A DNA stretch of 13,362 nucleotides from Porticoccus sp. (GTDB lineage: Bacteria > Pseudomonadota > Gammaproteobacteria > Pseudomonadales > Porticoccaceae), in the NCBI GenBank assembly GCA_002685455.1, contig NYXF01000044.1, positions 3,175-16,536 of the forward strand. Direction: 5' to 3'. How positions within the stretch are numbered: the stretch's first letter is position 1; each line of letters begins with the position of its first letter. Shown here one piece after another: positions 1-6,177 of the stretch. The notes under the pieces were generated by a model. The model was not told where the DNA came from, searched no databases, and saw only the letters and a program-made list of their open reading frames with translations. The translations under genes and the position numbers were made by a program.

Positions 1-125
1 GTAATTCCGTCTGCTCCACTTTGTATGCAAACTTTTGCATGTTCTAGTAGATCGGGATAATTACCCTCGCGTGAGTTACGAATAAGGGCAATTTTATTTA
101 GATTTACACTAAGAGATCTGTTCAA
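1..125 (-). CDS. pdxJ: Pyridoxine 5'-phosphate synthase PdxJ, N-terminal part (runs off left edge)
   Basis: PdxJ condenses 1-deoxy-D-xylulose 5-phosphate with 3-amino-2-oxopropyl phosphate in the cytoplasm, the last ring-forming step of DXP-dependent vitamin B6 synthesis. Only 41 codons are present. They read [16 protein letters not shown] near the start and end with GADGIT, which matches the first beta strand and helix of the PdxJ barrel. The reading frame is closed upstream by the stop codon of the cyclophilin gene, and the only usable start before the conserved block is TTG at 125-123, two codons' distance from that stop. No clear Shine-Dalgarno is seen, so translation probably depends on coupling to the upstream gene. 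The NLNK-type opening differs from the GVNIDHVATLRQAR form common in gammaproteobacteria. Identity is fairly secure despite the short length; the start is less certain. Confidence 0.82.
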   Translation of the reverse strand, partial: MNRSLSVNLNKIALIRNSREGNYPDLLEHAKVCIQSGADGI

Positions 126-128
126 AAC

Positions 129-740
129 TTAACCATCTATGACGATTCTTGCTTTTATAATTTTTACTGTTGCTGTAGGCACATCTTTCATTCCACCTGC
201 ACGTTGTGTCGGAAGCCTTGATATTTTATCTGCGATAGTCATACCACGGATTACTTTACCAAACACAGCGTAACCAGGCTTTCCAGCTGAAGCATCGAGA
301 CTTGCATTATTTACAACATTTATAAAAAATTGAGCTTTTGCGCTGTCTGGATCCGAAGTTCTCGCCATTGCGACAGTATATTTTTTATTTTTTAGCCCAT
401 TATATGATTCATTTAATACGTTTTTTCCGAAGGGGTTCATACGACTGATATCTTCGTTAAAACCCCCAGTCTGAATCATAAAACGAGGTATGACTCTATG
501 GAAAATCAAACCGTCATAATATTTTTTTTCTACATAAGTTAAAAAATTTTTTACTGTAAGAGGTGCCTTCTCCGGATAAAGCTCTAACAGCATCTCACCC
601 ATATTTGTTATTAAGAGTACTTTTGTGTCTCGATGTATTTTTGTGTCTGATTTATTTGTCGCAATATTTGCGTATTCATAAGAGTAAACTGTTGTTGTGA
701 AAACCATAAAAAAAATACTTAGAAATAAATTTTTGTACAT
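129..740 (-). CDS. ppiA: Periplasmic cyclophilin-type peptidyl-prolyl cis-trans isomerase
   Basis: A cyclophilin of 203 residues that catalyses cis-trans isomerisation of X-Pro bonds. Residues 1-20 form a signal peptide (basic start, hydrophobic core, small residues before about residue 20), so it probably works in the periplasm like PpiA. The fold starts near residue 40. The signature FHRVIPRFMIQ at 80-90 supplies the catalytic Arg82, and QFFINV at 137-142 and GYAVFGKVI at 156-164 are further family motifs. As in the short bacterial cyclophilins, Phe159-160 sits where human cyclophilin has the cyclosporin-binding Trp. A TAGGT sequence lies about nine bases before the ATG. It sits 39 bases after the frameshifted anchor gene and just before pdxJ, apparently in one transcript. 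The symbol ppiA rests on the signal peptide; an exported PpiB-like paralogue is the alternative. Confidence 0.9.
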   Translation of the reverse strand: MYKNLFLSIFFMVFTTTVYSYEYANIATNKSDTKIHRDTKVLLITNMGEMLLELYPEKAPLTVKNFLTYVEKKYYDGLIFHRVIPRFMIQTGGFNEDISRMNPFGKNVLNESYNGLKNKKYTVAMARTSDPDSAKAQFFINVVNNASLDASAGKPGYAVFGKVIRGMTIADKISRLPTQRAGGMKDVPTATVKIIKARIVIDG

Positions 741-779
741 ATGTTTTACCTATTTACTATTATAAATTTAGAAAATTTG

Positions 780-1156
780 CTATCTCCACTCATCATACTT
801 CTTTTTTCTTGAGATTGAAGATACAAAAGATGTAAGCAATGATCCTATAACAACTGCCAGTGCTCCATATAAAATAAACATATTTTCATGGCTTTTTAAA
901 AGCTGATCATATTTACCTTGCAAAACATCATTTTTAGTTTCAAGTTCAGAATTTCTTCTTTTGTTAAAATTCTATTTTGCTCTTTTAATAAAACATCTTT
1001 TTGGGGTTGAGTAATTTTATTAGCGTCTTGTTTTTTTATAGGAGTAGACTTTTTTATATCATCTGATTCCTGGGCACTTAAGTAAGGAAAACTCCCTATC
1101 ATATTAATTAAAATAAAACATTTTATAAATCTTGAGAAGTATAATTTTTTCCTCAT
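780..1156 (-). pseudogene. Small exported coiled-coil/membrane-anchor protein (resembles the YgiM C-terminal region), split by a frameshift
   Basis: The ATG overlaps the yciI stop (ATGA), which supports the start. Frame one encodes a signal peptide ending LSAQ near residue 29, then a polar Lys/Gln-rich segment, and stops at 896 after 86 codons. A second frame, open from the TAG at 974-972 down to a TAG at 782-780, continues with a plausible coiled coil (NSELETKNDVLQ), a transmembrane helix (about YGALAVVIGSLLTSFVSSIS) and a basic tail ending YDEWR. This order, helix then basic tail ending in a Trp motif, resembles the C-terminal part of the SH3-domain protein YgiM (TIGR04211) and short pseudomonad proteins next to yciI. 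One extra base between about 951 and 974, for example in the T4 run at 959-962, would join both halves into about 125 residues. A sequencing or assembly error, a true mutation or ribosomal slippage are all possible. Function unknown. Confidence 0.7.
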
Positions 1157-1452
1157 GGCAGCACCTTTTTGAAGGGCTTGACTATGACCTTGGAATAGAC
1201 ACCTTCTATCACATATGGATCATTTTTGGCCCATTCTTTAGCAGAATCTAAAGAATCAAACTCTGCAATTATCAAGCTCCCTGTAAAACCTAAATCGCCA
1301 GGTAATTCGGAATCTGTAGCTGGATGCGGTCCTGCTACAAAGAGCCGTCCTTGATTTTTTAAATCTTCTAGTCTTGAGATATGGGCAGGTCTTACTACCA
1401 TCCTTTTTTTAAGACTTAGAGGCTTGTCTTCGCAACTTATGGAGTACCACAT
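1153..1452 (-). CDS. yciI: YciI family protein
   Basis: A 99-residue single-domain protein of the YciI family, small alpha/beta ferredoxin-like proteins related to muconolactone isomerase-like folds; the reaction is not known. Family motifs are evident: KKRMVVRPAH (15-24) with the conserved His24, GRLFVAGPHPATDSE (35-49), GFTGSLIIAEFDSL (55-68) and DPYVIEGVYSKVIVKPFKKV (79-97). Length and the whole-length pattern match E. coli YciI. The ATG lies four bases after the stop of the VC0807-family gene, and a strong GAGGGA at 1465-1460, inside the end of that gene, is seven bases before it. The stop overlaps the start of the next gene by four bases, so this is a translationally coupled operon. Start and identity are secure; a physiological role cannot be given. 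Confidence 0.95.
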   Translation of the reverse strand: MWYSISCEDKPLSLKKRMVVRPAHISRLEDLKNQGRLFVAGPHPATDSELPGDLGFTGSLIIAEFDSLDSAKEWAKNDPYVIEGVYSKVIVKPFKKVLP

Positions 1453-1456
1453 CTAT

Positions 1457-2170
1457 TTATCCCTCAGAAGTTGTATTGTTATCTTTAATAATTTCTTCAA
1501 ATTTGAGACCAGTCAGTTTTTTTATACCTTGAAATAGATAAATTAAAGCACCTACAAGAACTAACATCGCCGGAATAGCGATCATAGGAAAACTTAATGC
1601 GGTCATCTTTCCTAATTCCTCGTTAAACTGAACAGTTCCTGGCTGACTAGTTATTATCGTCACAGCTAAAATATAGTTAAGCAGAGAGGATACAAAAAAA
1701 GATAATGCGATTAACCATGATGAATTTGCTAAATAGTTTTCAAGTTTGTCTCCGCTTCCATTTGCTTTAACTATATTAGATATCTTACCTACCTGCATGA
1801 TTTTTTCATTAAATAGAAATGTCTTAACCAAAGGAAATCTAGTTTTTAATGAACAAAGTGTAGCAATACCCAGAATACCTGGTACTGCAGCTTCTTTAAT
1901 TGCTATATATACCGGATTTAGTTCGAGTAAGCTGATTCCACCAGTCAGGAATATACTCACAACTCCTATTGTAGAAAAAATATTTAATTTTTTTGTTTTT
2001 ATAAAGTCCTTCAGGCCATAAATAATCGGGAAGGCGAGTGCTGTAATCAAAGCAAATTTTATTCCAAGGTAAGCATCATCACTTAAGTTTATCAGAATGA
2101 GAGTAGGTATTATGATATTGCAAGCAATATTTAATAAAAGATTATCTTTTGTCTCGTTATTTTTTGGCAT
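1457..2170 (-). CDS. VC0807-family polytopic inner-membrane protein
   Basis: A 237-residue integral membrane protein with about six predicted helices: roughly residues 12-29, 33-52, 63-82, 88-108, 151-174 and 194-216. The segment LTGGISLLELNP (75-86) followed by AIKEAAVPGILG (90-101), and the early PTLILINLS, are characteristic of proteins annotated as VC0807 family, often labelled only as putative transporters. A hydrophilic loop (about 111-148) separates helices four and five, and the C-terminus is charged and probably cytoplasmic. It heads the minus-strand run and is four bases from yciI. In related gammaproteobacteria the neighbour of yciI is usually yciB (septation protein A), so this gene holds that slot. 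Substrate and role are unknown. The ATG is the first start of the open frame, but its Shine-Dalgarno is poor (AAGAAAA). Confidence 0.82.
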   Translation of the reverse strand: MPKNNETKDNLLLNIACNIIIPTLILINLSDDAYLGIKFALITALAFPIIYGLKDFIKTKKLNIFSTIGVVSIFLTGGISLLELNPVYIAIKEAAVPGILGIATLCSLKTRFPLVKTFLFNEKIMQVGKISNIVKANGSGDKLENYLANSSWLIALSFFVSSLLNYILAVTIITSQPGTVQFNEELGKMTALSFPMIAIPAMLVLVGALIYLFQGIKKLTGLKFEEIIKDNNTTSEG

Positions 2171-2346
2171 TTTTCTTATTTATAGGCAAATTTTATAGTA
2201 AACTTCCTTTGTTAAACTGCATAAAACGATTGTAAGCGATCAGCTCTCACTTATCGAGTGCTTGGGATACATCTAGCTAAATAAAAAATATAAGAAATTT
2301 TCAACCAAGTATTACTTAATAATAAATTTCCTTTATGAGGTGAGTG
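2171..2346. promoter_or_regulatory. Divergent intergenic spacer between the VC0807-family gene and yciO
   Basis: This 176-base spacer separates two outward-facing transcription units, so it should hold a promoter for each. It is AT-rich. No -35/-10 pair with proper spacing stands out on either strand: TTGGGA at 2262 with TATAAG at 2289 is 21 bases apart, too long. A short CACT/AGTG inverted repeat with a five-base loop (2248-2260) is too small to interpret. No RNA gene was recognised. Confidence 0.4.
2337..2340 (+). promoter_or_regulatory. Shine-Dalgarno of yciO, decides the start
   Basis: GAGG lies six bases before the ATG at 2347 and only three before the in-frame GTG at 2344. The spacing favours ATG, which also gives the MSQFF N-terminus found in E. 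coli YciO. Confidence 0.75.
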
Positions 2347-2961
2347 ATGAGTCAATTCTTTTCAATCCACACTTCCAATCCGCAATTAAGACTGATAGAG
2401 CAAGCAGTAAAAATCATACAAAAGGGCAGCCCATTTGTCTTTCCAACAGATTCTTCTTATGCTTTAGGCTGTAAGTTAGGAGATAAAAAATCATTAGATA
2501 CAATTCGTCTGATCAGACAGCTCAATAAAGACCATAATTTTACACTTATTTGTCGAGATCTCTCAGAGCTATCAATATACGCTAAGGTTGATAATCAATC
2601 TTTCCGATTAATCAAAGCTAACACTCCCGGGCCCTTCACATTTATACTTGATGCGACAGCAGAAGTCCCAAGAAGTTTTTTACATAAAAAAAGAAAAACA
2701 ATTGGATTAAGGGTACCAAACTCTCCGATTATAAACTCAATCCTTAAATCTCTTGGTGAGCCAATAATGAGTGTTAGTCTAATTATGCCAGGAGATGATT
2801 ACCCTTTAATTGACCCTCATGATATTCGCTCTCAGTTAGAGCATACTATCGATCTAATTATAGATGGAGGTAATTGTGGGATCGAGCAAACTACAGTGGT
2901 TGATTTGAGTAACTCTTATCCTAGAGTAATTAGAGAAGGAATCGGATGTTTTGGCACTTAA
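2347..2961 (+). CDS. yciO: YciO, Sua5/YrdC/TsaC-family protein
   Basis: A 204-residue single-domain YrdC-fold protein that looks like E. coli YciO over its full length. Matching blocks are MSQFFSIH at the start, VFPTDSSYALGCK (31-43), DHNFTLICRDLSELS (62-76), TPGPFTFIL, KRKTIGLRVP and TTVVDLS near the end. TsaC/Sua5 relatives make threonylcarbamoyl-AMP for t6A tRNA modification. In TsaC a KxR motif helps catalysis; here the equivalent positions read IRQL (Arg57, Leu59), the same change as in E. coli YciO, which does not replace TsaC in vivo. A regulatory or alternative nucleotide/RNA-related role is therefore possible and unproven. It opens the plus-strand yciO-scpA-scpB-rluB run, a conserved gene neighbourhood, and is followed by 94 bases before scpA. 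Confidence 0.95.
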   Translation: MSQFFSIHTSNPQLRLIEQAVKIIQKGSPFVFPTDSSYALGCKLGDKKSLDTIRLIRQLNKDHNFTLICRDLSELSIYAKVDNQSFRLIKANTPGPFTFILDATAEVPRSFLHKKRKTIGLRVPNSPIINSILKSLGEPIMSVSLIMPGDDYPLIDPHDIRSQLEHTIDLIIDGGNCGIEQTTVVDLSNSYPRVIREGIGCFGT

Positions 2962-3023
2962 TTGAATGAAGCATTATTGTAAATTTTATGCCATGAGTTA
3001 CTAGATGAATAAATTAATCACAG

Positions 3024-3029
3024 TATAAT
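3024..3029 (+). promoter_or_regulatory. Candidate -10 element upstream of scpA
   Basis: A perfect TATAAT stands 26 bases before the scpA ATG in the yciO-scpA spacer. The best -35-like hexamer, TTACTA at 2998, is 20 bases away, so the promoter is weakly supported. If real, scpAB could be transcribed independently of yciO with a leader of about 20 bases. Confidence 0.35.
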
Positions 3030-3055
3030 GAATAAAACCTCTTGAAATAAAACTT

Positions 3056-3883
3056 ATGCCAAAAAAAAATGCCTCTAATTCTCCTCACCAAGATGTTCCA
3101 GTTGAATCTGAGGATAGACAAAATTTCTCTGTTGATCACCAATGCTCGAGTTTCATAGAAGTCCCAAAAGACTTGTATATACCACCAAATGCACTAGAGG
3201 TATTCCTCGAGGCTTTTGAGGGACCCCTAGATCTTCTGCTGTATATGATAAAGCGTCAAAATCTTAATATATTAGAAATCAATGTAGCTGAAATTACCCA
3301 TCAATACATGGGTTATATAAACCTTATGGAAGCAATGCACCTCGAATTAGTTTCTGAGTATTTATTGATGGCTGCAATGCTTGCCGAAATAAAATCTAGA
3401 ATGCTTATACCAAGAGAAAAAGAAATTGATGAGGATGACCCTCGGGCGCTATTAATTTCACGTTTGCAAGAATACGAGCGCTATAAAAAAGCAGCAGAAA
3501 ATATTGACGATCTTCCAAGGCTTCAAAGAGACAATTTCATTGTTAATGCAGATGATCCAGATATCAAGATGACTAAAAAGTACCCTGAAGTCACCATCCA
3601 AGAAATTGTATATGCAATGTCAAATATCATGAAAAGAATTGATATGTACGAACATCATAAGATTAAATTAGATGTGGTTTCCGTGAGAGAGAGAATGTCG
3701 AGAATTCTAAGCGCTTTAGATAGAGAAAATTTTACAGCTTTTAGTAGTTTGTTTGATTTATCTGAGGGAAGAGTCGGAGTAATAGGTACATTTCTAGCAA
3801 TCATGGAACTTATAAGAGAATCTATGGTAGAAATAGTGCAAAGTGAACCATACGCTCCAATACATATTAAGGGTCACTATTAA
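3056..3883 (+). CDS. scpA: Segregation and condensation protein A (kleisin subunit of SMC-ScpAB)
   Basis: ScpA is the kleisin that bridges the two heads of the SMC ATPase, with ScpB bound to its middle, and acts in chromosome compaction and segregation. The N-terminal kleisin helix region starts near residue 47 (LEVFLEAFEGPLDLLLYMIK) and is followed by MAAMLAEIKSRMLIPR, both hallmark ScpA blocks. A linker with acidic residues and a C-terminal winged-helix region (about 195-275) complete the protein. The 275-residue length includes about 45 polar residues before the conserved PKDLYIPPNA block, an extension found in other gammaproteobacterial ScpA proteins. The ATG is the only ATG before the core, but its ribosome binding site is poor, and codons 3-5 are an A9 run. 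scpB follows after 17 bases. Confidence 0.95.
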   Translation: MPKKNASNSPHQDVPVESEDRQNFSVDHQCSSFIEVPKDLYIPPNALEVFLEAFEGPLDLLLYMIKRQNLNILEINVAEITHQYMGYINLMEAMHLELVSEYLLMAAMLAEIKSRMLIPREKEIDEDDPRALLISRLQEYERYKKAAENIDDLPRLQRDNFIVNADDPDIKMTKKYPEVTIQEIVYAMSNIMKRIDMYEHHKIKLDVVSVRERMSRILSALDRENFTAFSSLFDLSEGRVGVIGTFLAIMELIRESMVEIVQSEPYAPIHIKGHY

Positions 3884-3900
3884 ATTTTTCAGGAATTAAA

Positions 3901-4539
3901 ATGAATAACGAAAAATTAGTAATAATTATTGAAGGATTGCTGCTTGCTGCCCGAAGATCACTTGACATCAACCAAATACAAAAGATTTTGGAGAAGGGTG
4001 TCAGTAGCGATGCAGGATCAAAAATTTTGTTATCCAGCCAACTTTCAGGACTAAAAGAATTATCCCGTCAAGATATACAAGAAGCAATAGAATGTATAAG
4101 GCTAAATTGTATCGGGCATAGTTTTGAGCTAAAGGAAACTGCAAGTGGTTATCGCCTGCAAACTACAGATGATCTCTCTTTTTGGATTAGTTTTTTGTGG
4201 GAAGAAAAGCCAAAAAAATATTCTAGAGCATTTTTGGAGACACTATCGTTAATTGCATATAAGCAGCCTGTTACAAGAGGTGAGATTGAAGAAATAAGAG
4301 GGGTTTCTGTAAGCTCAGATATTATTAGGTCGTTACTTGAGCGTGACTGGGTAAAAATAGTTGGCAATAAAGATGTTCCAGGCAGACCAGCGCTATATTC
4401 TACGACAAAATATTTTTTGAGTTATTTTAATTTAAAAAATCTCAATGACCTCCCCGCCCTCGAGGAAATCAAGGATCTTAGTCAAATAGGGCCCGAATTC
4501 CCACTAGGCGATCTCATAGAGAATAATGAGACCCTCTAA
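3901..4539 (+). CDS. scpB: Segregation and condensation protein B
   Basis: ScpB dimerises and binds the central part of ScpA, stabilising the SMC-ScpAB complex on DNA. The 212-residue protein has the two expected winged-helix regions: the first about residues 1-90 (EGLLLAARRSLDINQIQKIL and later FELKETASGYRLQT), the second about 100-180 with the signature FLETLSLIAYKQPVTRGEI (117-135), VSSDIIRSLLERDWV and PGRPALYSTTKYFL. A C-terminal tail follows. AGGA precedes the ATG at normal spacing, and the gene lies 17 bases after scpA, the usual scpAB arrangement, which argues for co-translation and matched amounts. A dedicated smc gene is not in this window; it is expected elsewhere. Confidence 0.95.
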   Translation: MNNEKLVIIIEGLLLAARRSLDINQIQKILEKGVSSDAGSKILLSSQLSGLKELSRQDIQEAIECIRLNCIGHSFELKETASGYRLQTTDDLSFWISFLWEEKPKKYSRAFLETLSLIAYKQPVTRGEIEEIRGVSVSSDIIRSLLERDWVKIVGNKDVPGRPALYSTTKYFLSYFNLKNLNDLPALEEIKDLSQIGPEFPLGDLIENNETL

Positions 4540-4549
4540 ATTGATTTCA

Positions 4550-4555
4550 TATAAT
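4550..4555 (+). promoter_or_regulatory. Candidate -10 element upstream of rluB
   Basis: TATAAT lies in the short scpB-rluB gap, 30 bases before the rluB GTG. No convincing -35 hexamer is seen at the right distance (4527-4532 reads TGAGAC). It could allow separate rluB expression, but chance in AT-rich DNA is equally possible. Confidence 0.25.
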
Positions 4556-4585
4556 TTGGGTTAATGGCTTTAAGGAATACAGGAA

Positions 4586-5401
4586 GTGGACTCTGAGAAA
4601 CTGCAAAAGATAATTGCAAGAGTAGGACTGGGCTCCCGTCGAGAAATTGAACGTTGGATAAAAGACGGTCGTATAACGATTAATGGCAGATTAGCAATCA
4701 TTGGTGACCGTGCTAGCATAGATGATATCATTCGGATCGATGGCAAAGCCGTTTTTTTATCAACAAAACAGAGAGTTAGGGTAATCGTCTACAATAAGCC
4801 AGATGGTGAAGTTTCAACAAAAAGCGACCCTGAGGGCCGCAAAACTGTATTCAGTTGTTTGCCAGCAATTAAAGGAGAGCGATGGATAGCTGTAGGGCGC
4901 CTAGATATAAACACCTCAGGACTGCTTCTATTCACTAATAACGGTGAGCTTGCCAATAAGTTGATGCATCCATCGTCTGAAATTGATCGGGAGTATCTAG
5001 TTAGAGTCCATGGTGATGTTGATCAAGATATGCTAATTAGATTAAGAGAGGGGATACTATTTGATGACGGTATAGCCAAATTTAGCGATATTGTTGTTGG
5101 TGAAAAAACGGGTACGAATGGTTGGTATACTGTTGCTCTAACTGAAGGCCGAAATAGAGAAGTAAGAAGGCTATGGGAGTCACAGGGTGTACAAGTAAAT
5201 AGGCTTAAACGTGTTCGTTTTGGACCTATTTTTTTGCCGTCCTATATTCGCAAAGGACAGTGGTTAGAGCTCGATGAAACGCCTTTAAATGATTTGTTGG
5301 CCTCTGTAAAAATGTGTATACCAAAAAAAAATAAGAGCATGTCTAAAGAAGACAAACAAAAGAGAAACAGACAATTAAAACGGTTACGTTCTGGTGGTTA
5401 G
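4586..5401 (+). CDS. rluB: 23S rRNA pseudouridine synthase RluB (RsuA family)
   Basis: RluB converts uridine 2605 (E. coli numbering) of 23S rRNA to pseudouridine. Residues 3-50 form an S4 RNA-binding domain (SEKLQKIIARVGLGSRREIERWI). The catalytic domain follows, with VIVYNKPDGEVST (67-79) and the RsuA-family motif GRLDINTSGLLLFT (104-117), which carries the catalytic Asp107. NREVRRLWESQG and VNRLKRVRFGP further on are also typical. The C-terminus is a short Lys/Arg-rich tail, shorter than in E. coli RluB. Translation starts at GTG: AAGGA lies nine bases upstream, the only ATG nearby (4564) is in another frame that soon stops, and the resulting N-terminus matches the family. It comes 46 bases after scpB and meets yciK tail to tail with one base between. 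Confidence 0.93.
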   Translation: MDSEKLQKIIARVGLGSRREIERWIKDGRITINGRLAIIGDRASIDDIIRIDGKAVFLSTKQRVRVIVYNKPDGEVSTKSDPEGRKTVFSCLPAIKGERWIAVGRLDINTSGLLLFTNNGELANKLMHPSSEIDREYLVRVHGDVDQDMLIRLREGILFDDGIAKFSDIVVGEKTGTNGWYTVALTEGRNREVRRLWESQGVQVNRLKRVRFGPIFLPSYIRKGQWLELDETPLNDLLASVKMCIPKKNKSMSKEDKQKRNRQLKRLRSGG

Positions 5402-5402
5402 A

Positions 5403-6149
5403 TCATTGAGCATCCAAAGATGCGCCCGATATGGAGATACTTTCATCACCTATTAAATACAAATATGATGGCATAACATCTTCAGGCTTTTTAAGTTTAG
5501 TTGGATTTTCTGCAGGAAATGCAAGTGCACGCATTCGAGTGCTCAGAGCTCCAGGGTTAATACAGTTGACTCTTATGTTGCAAGTGTCTTCAAGTTCACT
5601 CGCAAGAACTTGTGATAAGCCCTCAGTCGCAAATTTAGACACAGCATAAGCTCCCCAGTATGCTTTACCAGTTCGACCAACACTTGATGTTGTAAATACT
5701 AAAGAGGCATTCTCTGAATTCCTTAAGAGAGGCAGCATTGTTTTAGTAAGCATAAATTGAGAAGAGACATTTACACGCATAACTGCTTCCCAAGATCGTG
5801 CGGCATAATTTTCTATAGGAGTTCTTTCGCCTAAAATTGCTGCACTATGCAGTAAACCATCCAAACCAGTAAAAACCTCACTAATATTATCATATAGCTT
5901 AAGGTAGTCATGTTCAGATGCATTTTCTAGGCAAATAGGATAAATGGCCGGTGTTGGTCCACCCGCAGATTCAATTGCATCATATACTTTCTCGAGTTTT
6001 GGCACTGAGCGCCCAATAAGTATTATTGTTGCACCAAAAGCTGCAAAAGTTTTTGCTGCAATTGCACCAATCCCATCGCTAGCGCCAGTAATAGCTATAA
6101 CTTTTTCTTTTAAATATCCTTTTGGAGCTCTAAATGTCTTATGTTTCAT
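5403..6149 (-). CDS. yciK: YciK-family short-chain dehydrogenase/reductase
   Basis: A 248-residue classical SDR oxidoreductase. The Rossmann nucleotide motif TGASDGIG is at 21-28; the catalytic set is Asn127 (VMRVNVSS), Ser155/156 (TTSSVGRTG), Tyr168 and Lys172 (YAVSK). The PG segment INPGALSTRMR follows the active site. The motif usually read NNAG or HNAG is HSAA here (101-104). Whole-length resemblance is to YciK, whose substrate is not established. A TTG precedes the ATG in frame, but GAGGTG at 6163-6158, eight bases before the ATG, favours the ATG. It is the third gene of ubiG-mupP-yciK, the same order as in Pseudomonas, with a 28-base gap after mupP. Its 3' end meets rluB with no room for a terminator. 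Confidence 0.92.
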   Translation of the reverse strand: MKHKTFRAPKGYLKEKVIAITGASDGIGAIAAKTFAAFGATIILIGRSVPKLEKVYDAIESAGGPTPAIYPICLENASEHDYLKLYDNISEVFTGLDGLLHSAAILGERTPIENYAARSWEAVMRVNVSSQFMLTKTMLPLLRNSENASLVFTTSSVGRTGKAYWGAYAVSKFATEGLSQVLASELEDTCNIRVNCINPGALSTRMRALAFPAENPTKLKKPEDVMPSYLYLIGDESISISGASLDAQ

Positions 6150-6157
6150 CAAAAATA

Positions 6158-6163
6158 CACCTC
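6158..6163 (-). promoter_or_regulatory. Shine-Dalgarno of yciK, decides the start
   Basis: GAGGTG on the minus strand is eight bases before the ATG at 6149 and five before an in-frame TTG at 6152. Spacing and codon preference both favour the ATG. Confidence 0.7.
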
Positions 6164-6177
6164 TTTAGTGCTTTTAT

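Noticed and set aside
951..974. Programmed -1 ribosomal frameshifting as the main explanation for the split anchor gene
   Set aside because: No X-XXY-YYZ heptamer and no obvious downstream hairpin were seen; only an AAAAG run is present, so a sequence error or mutation is simpler. It is kept as an alternative, not excluded.
1746..2021. A 91-codon plus-strand open frame opposite the VC0807-family gene
   Set aside because: It lies entirely antisense to a convincing membrane-protein gene, shows no recognisable motif and has no clear ribosome binding site, so it is a shadow frame.
2248..2260. CACT/AGTG hairpin in the VC0807-yciO spacer
   Set aside because: A four-base stem with a five-base loop and no T tract is too weak for a terminator or operator call.
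5321..5332. CCAAAAAAAAAT near the rluB end repeats the sequence at the scpA start (3059-3070)
   Set aside because: Both encode Pro-Lys-Lys-Asn in an AT-rich genome; 12 bases of shared low-complexity sequence is most simply coincidence.
5944..6168. A 74-codon plus-strand open frame opposite the start of yciK
   Set aside because: It mirrors the Rossmann-fold coding sequence of yciK and has no independent support.
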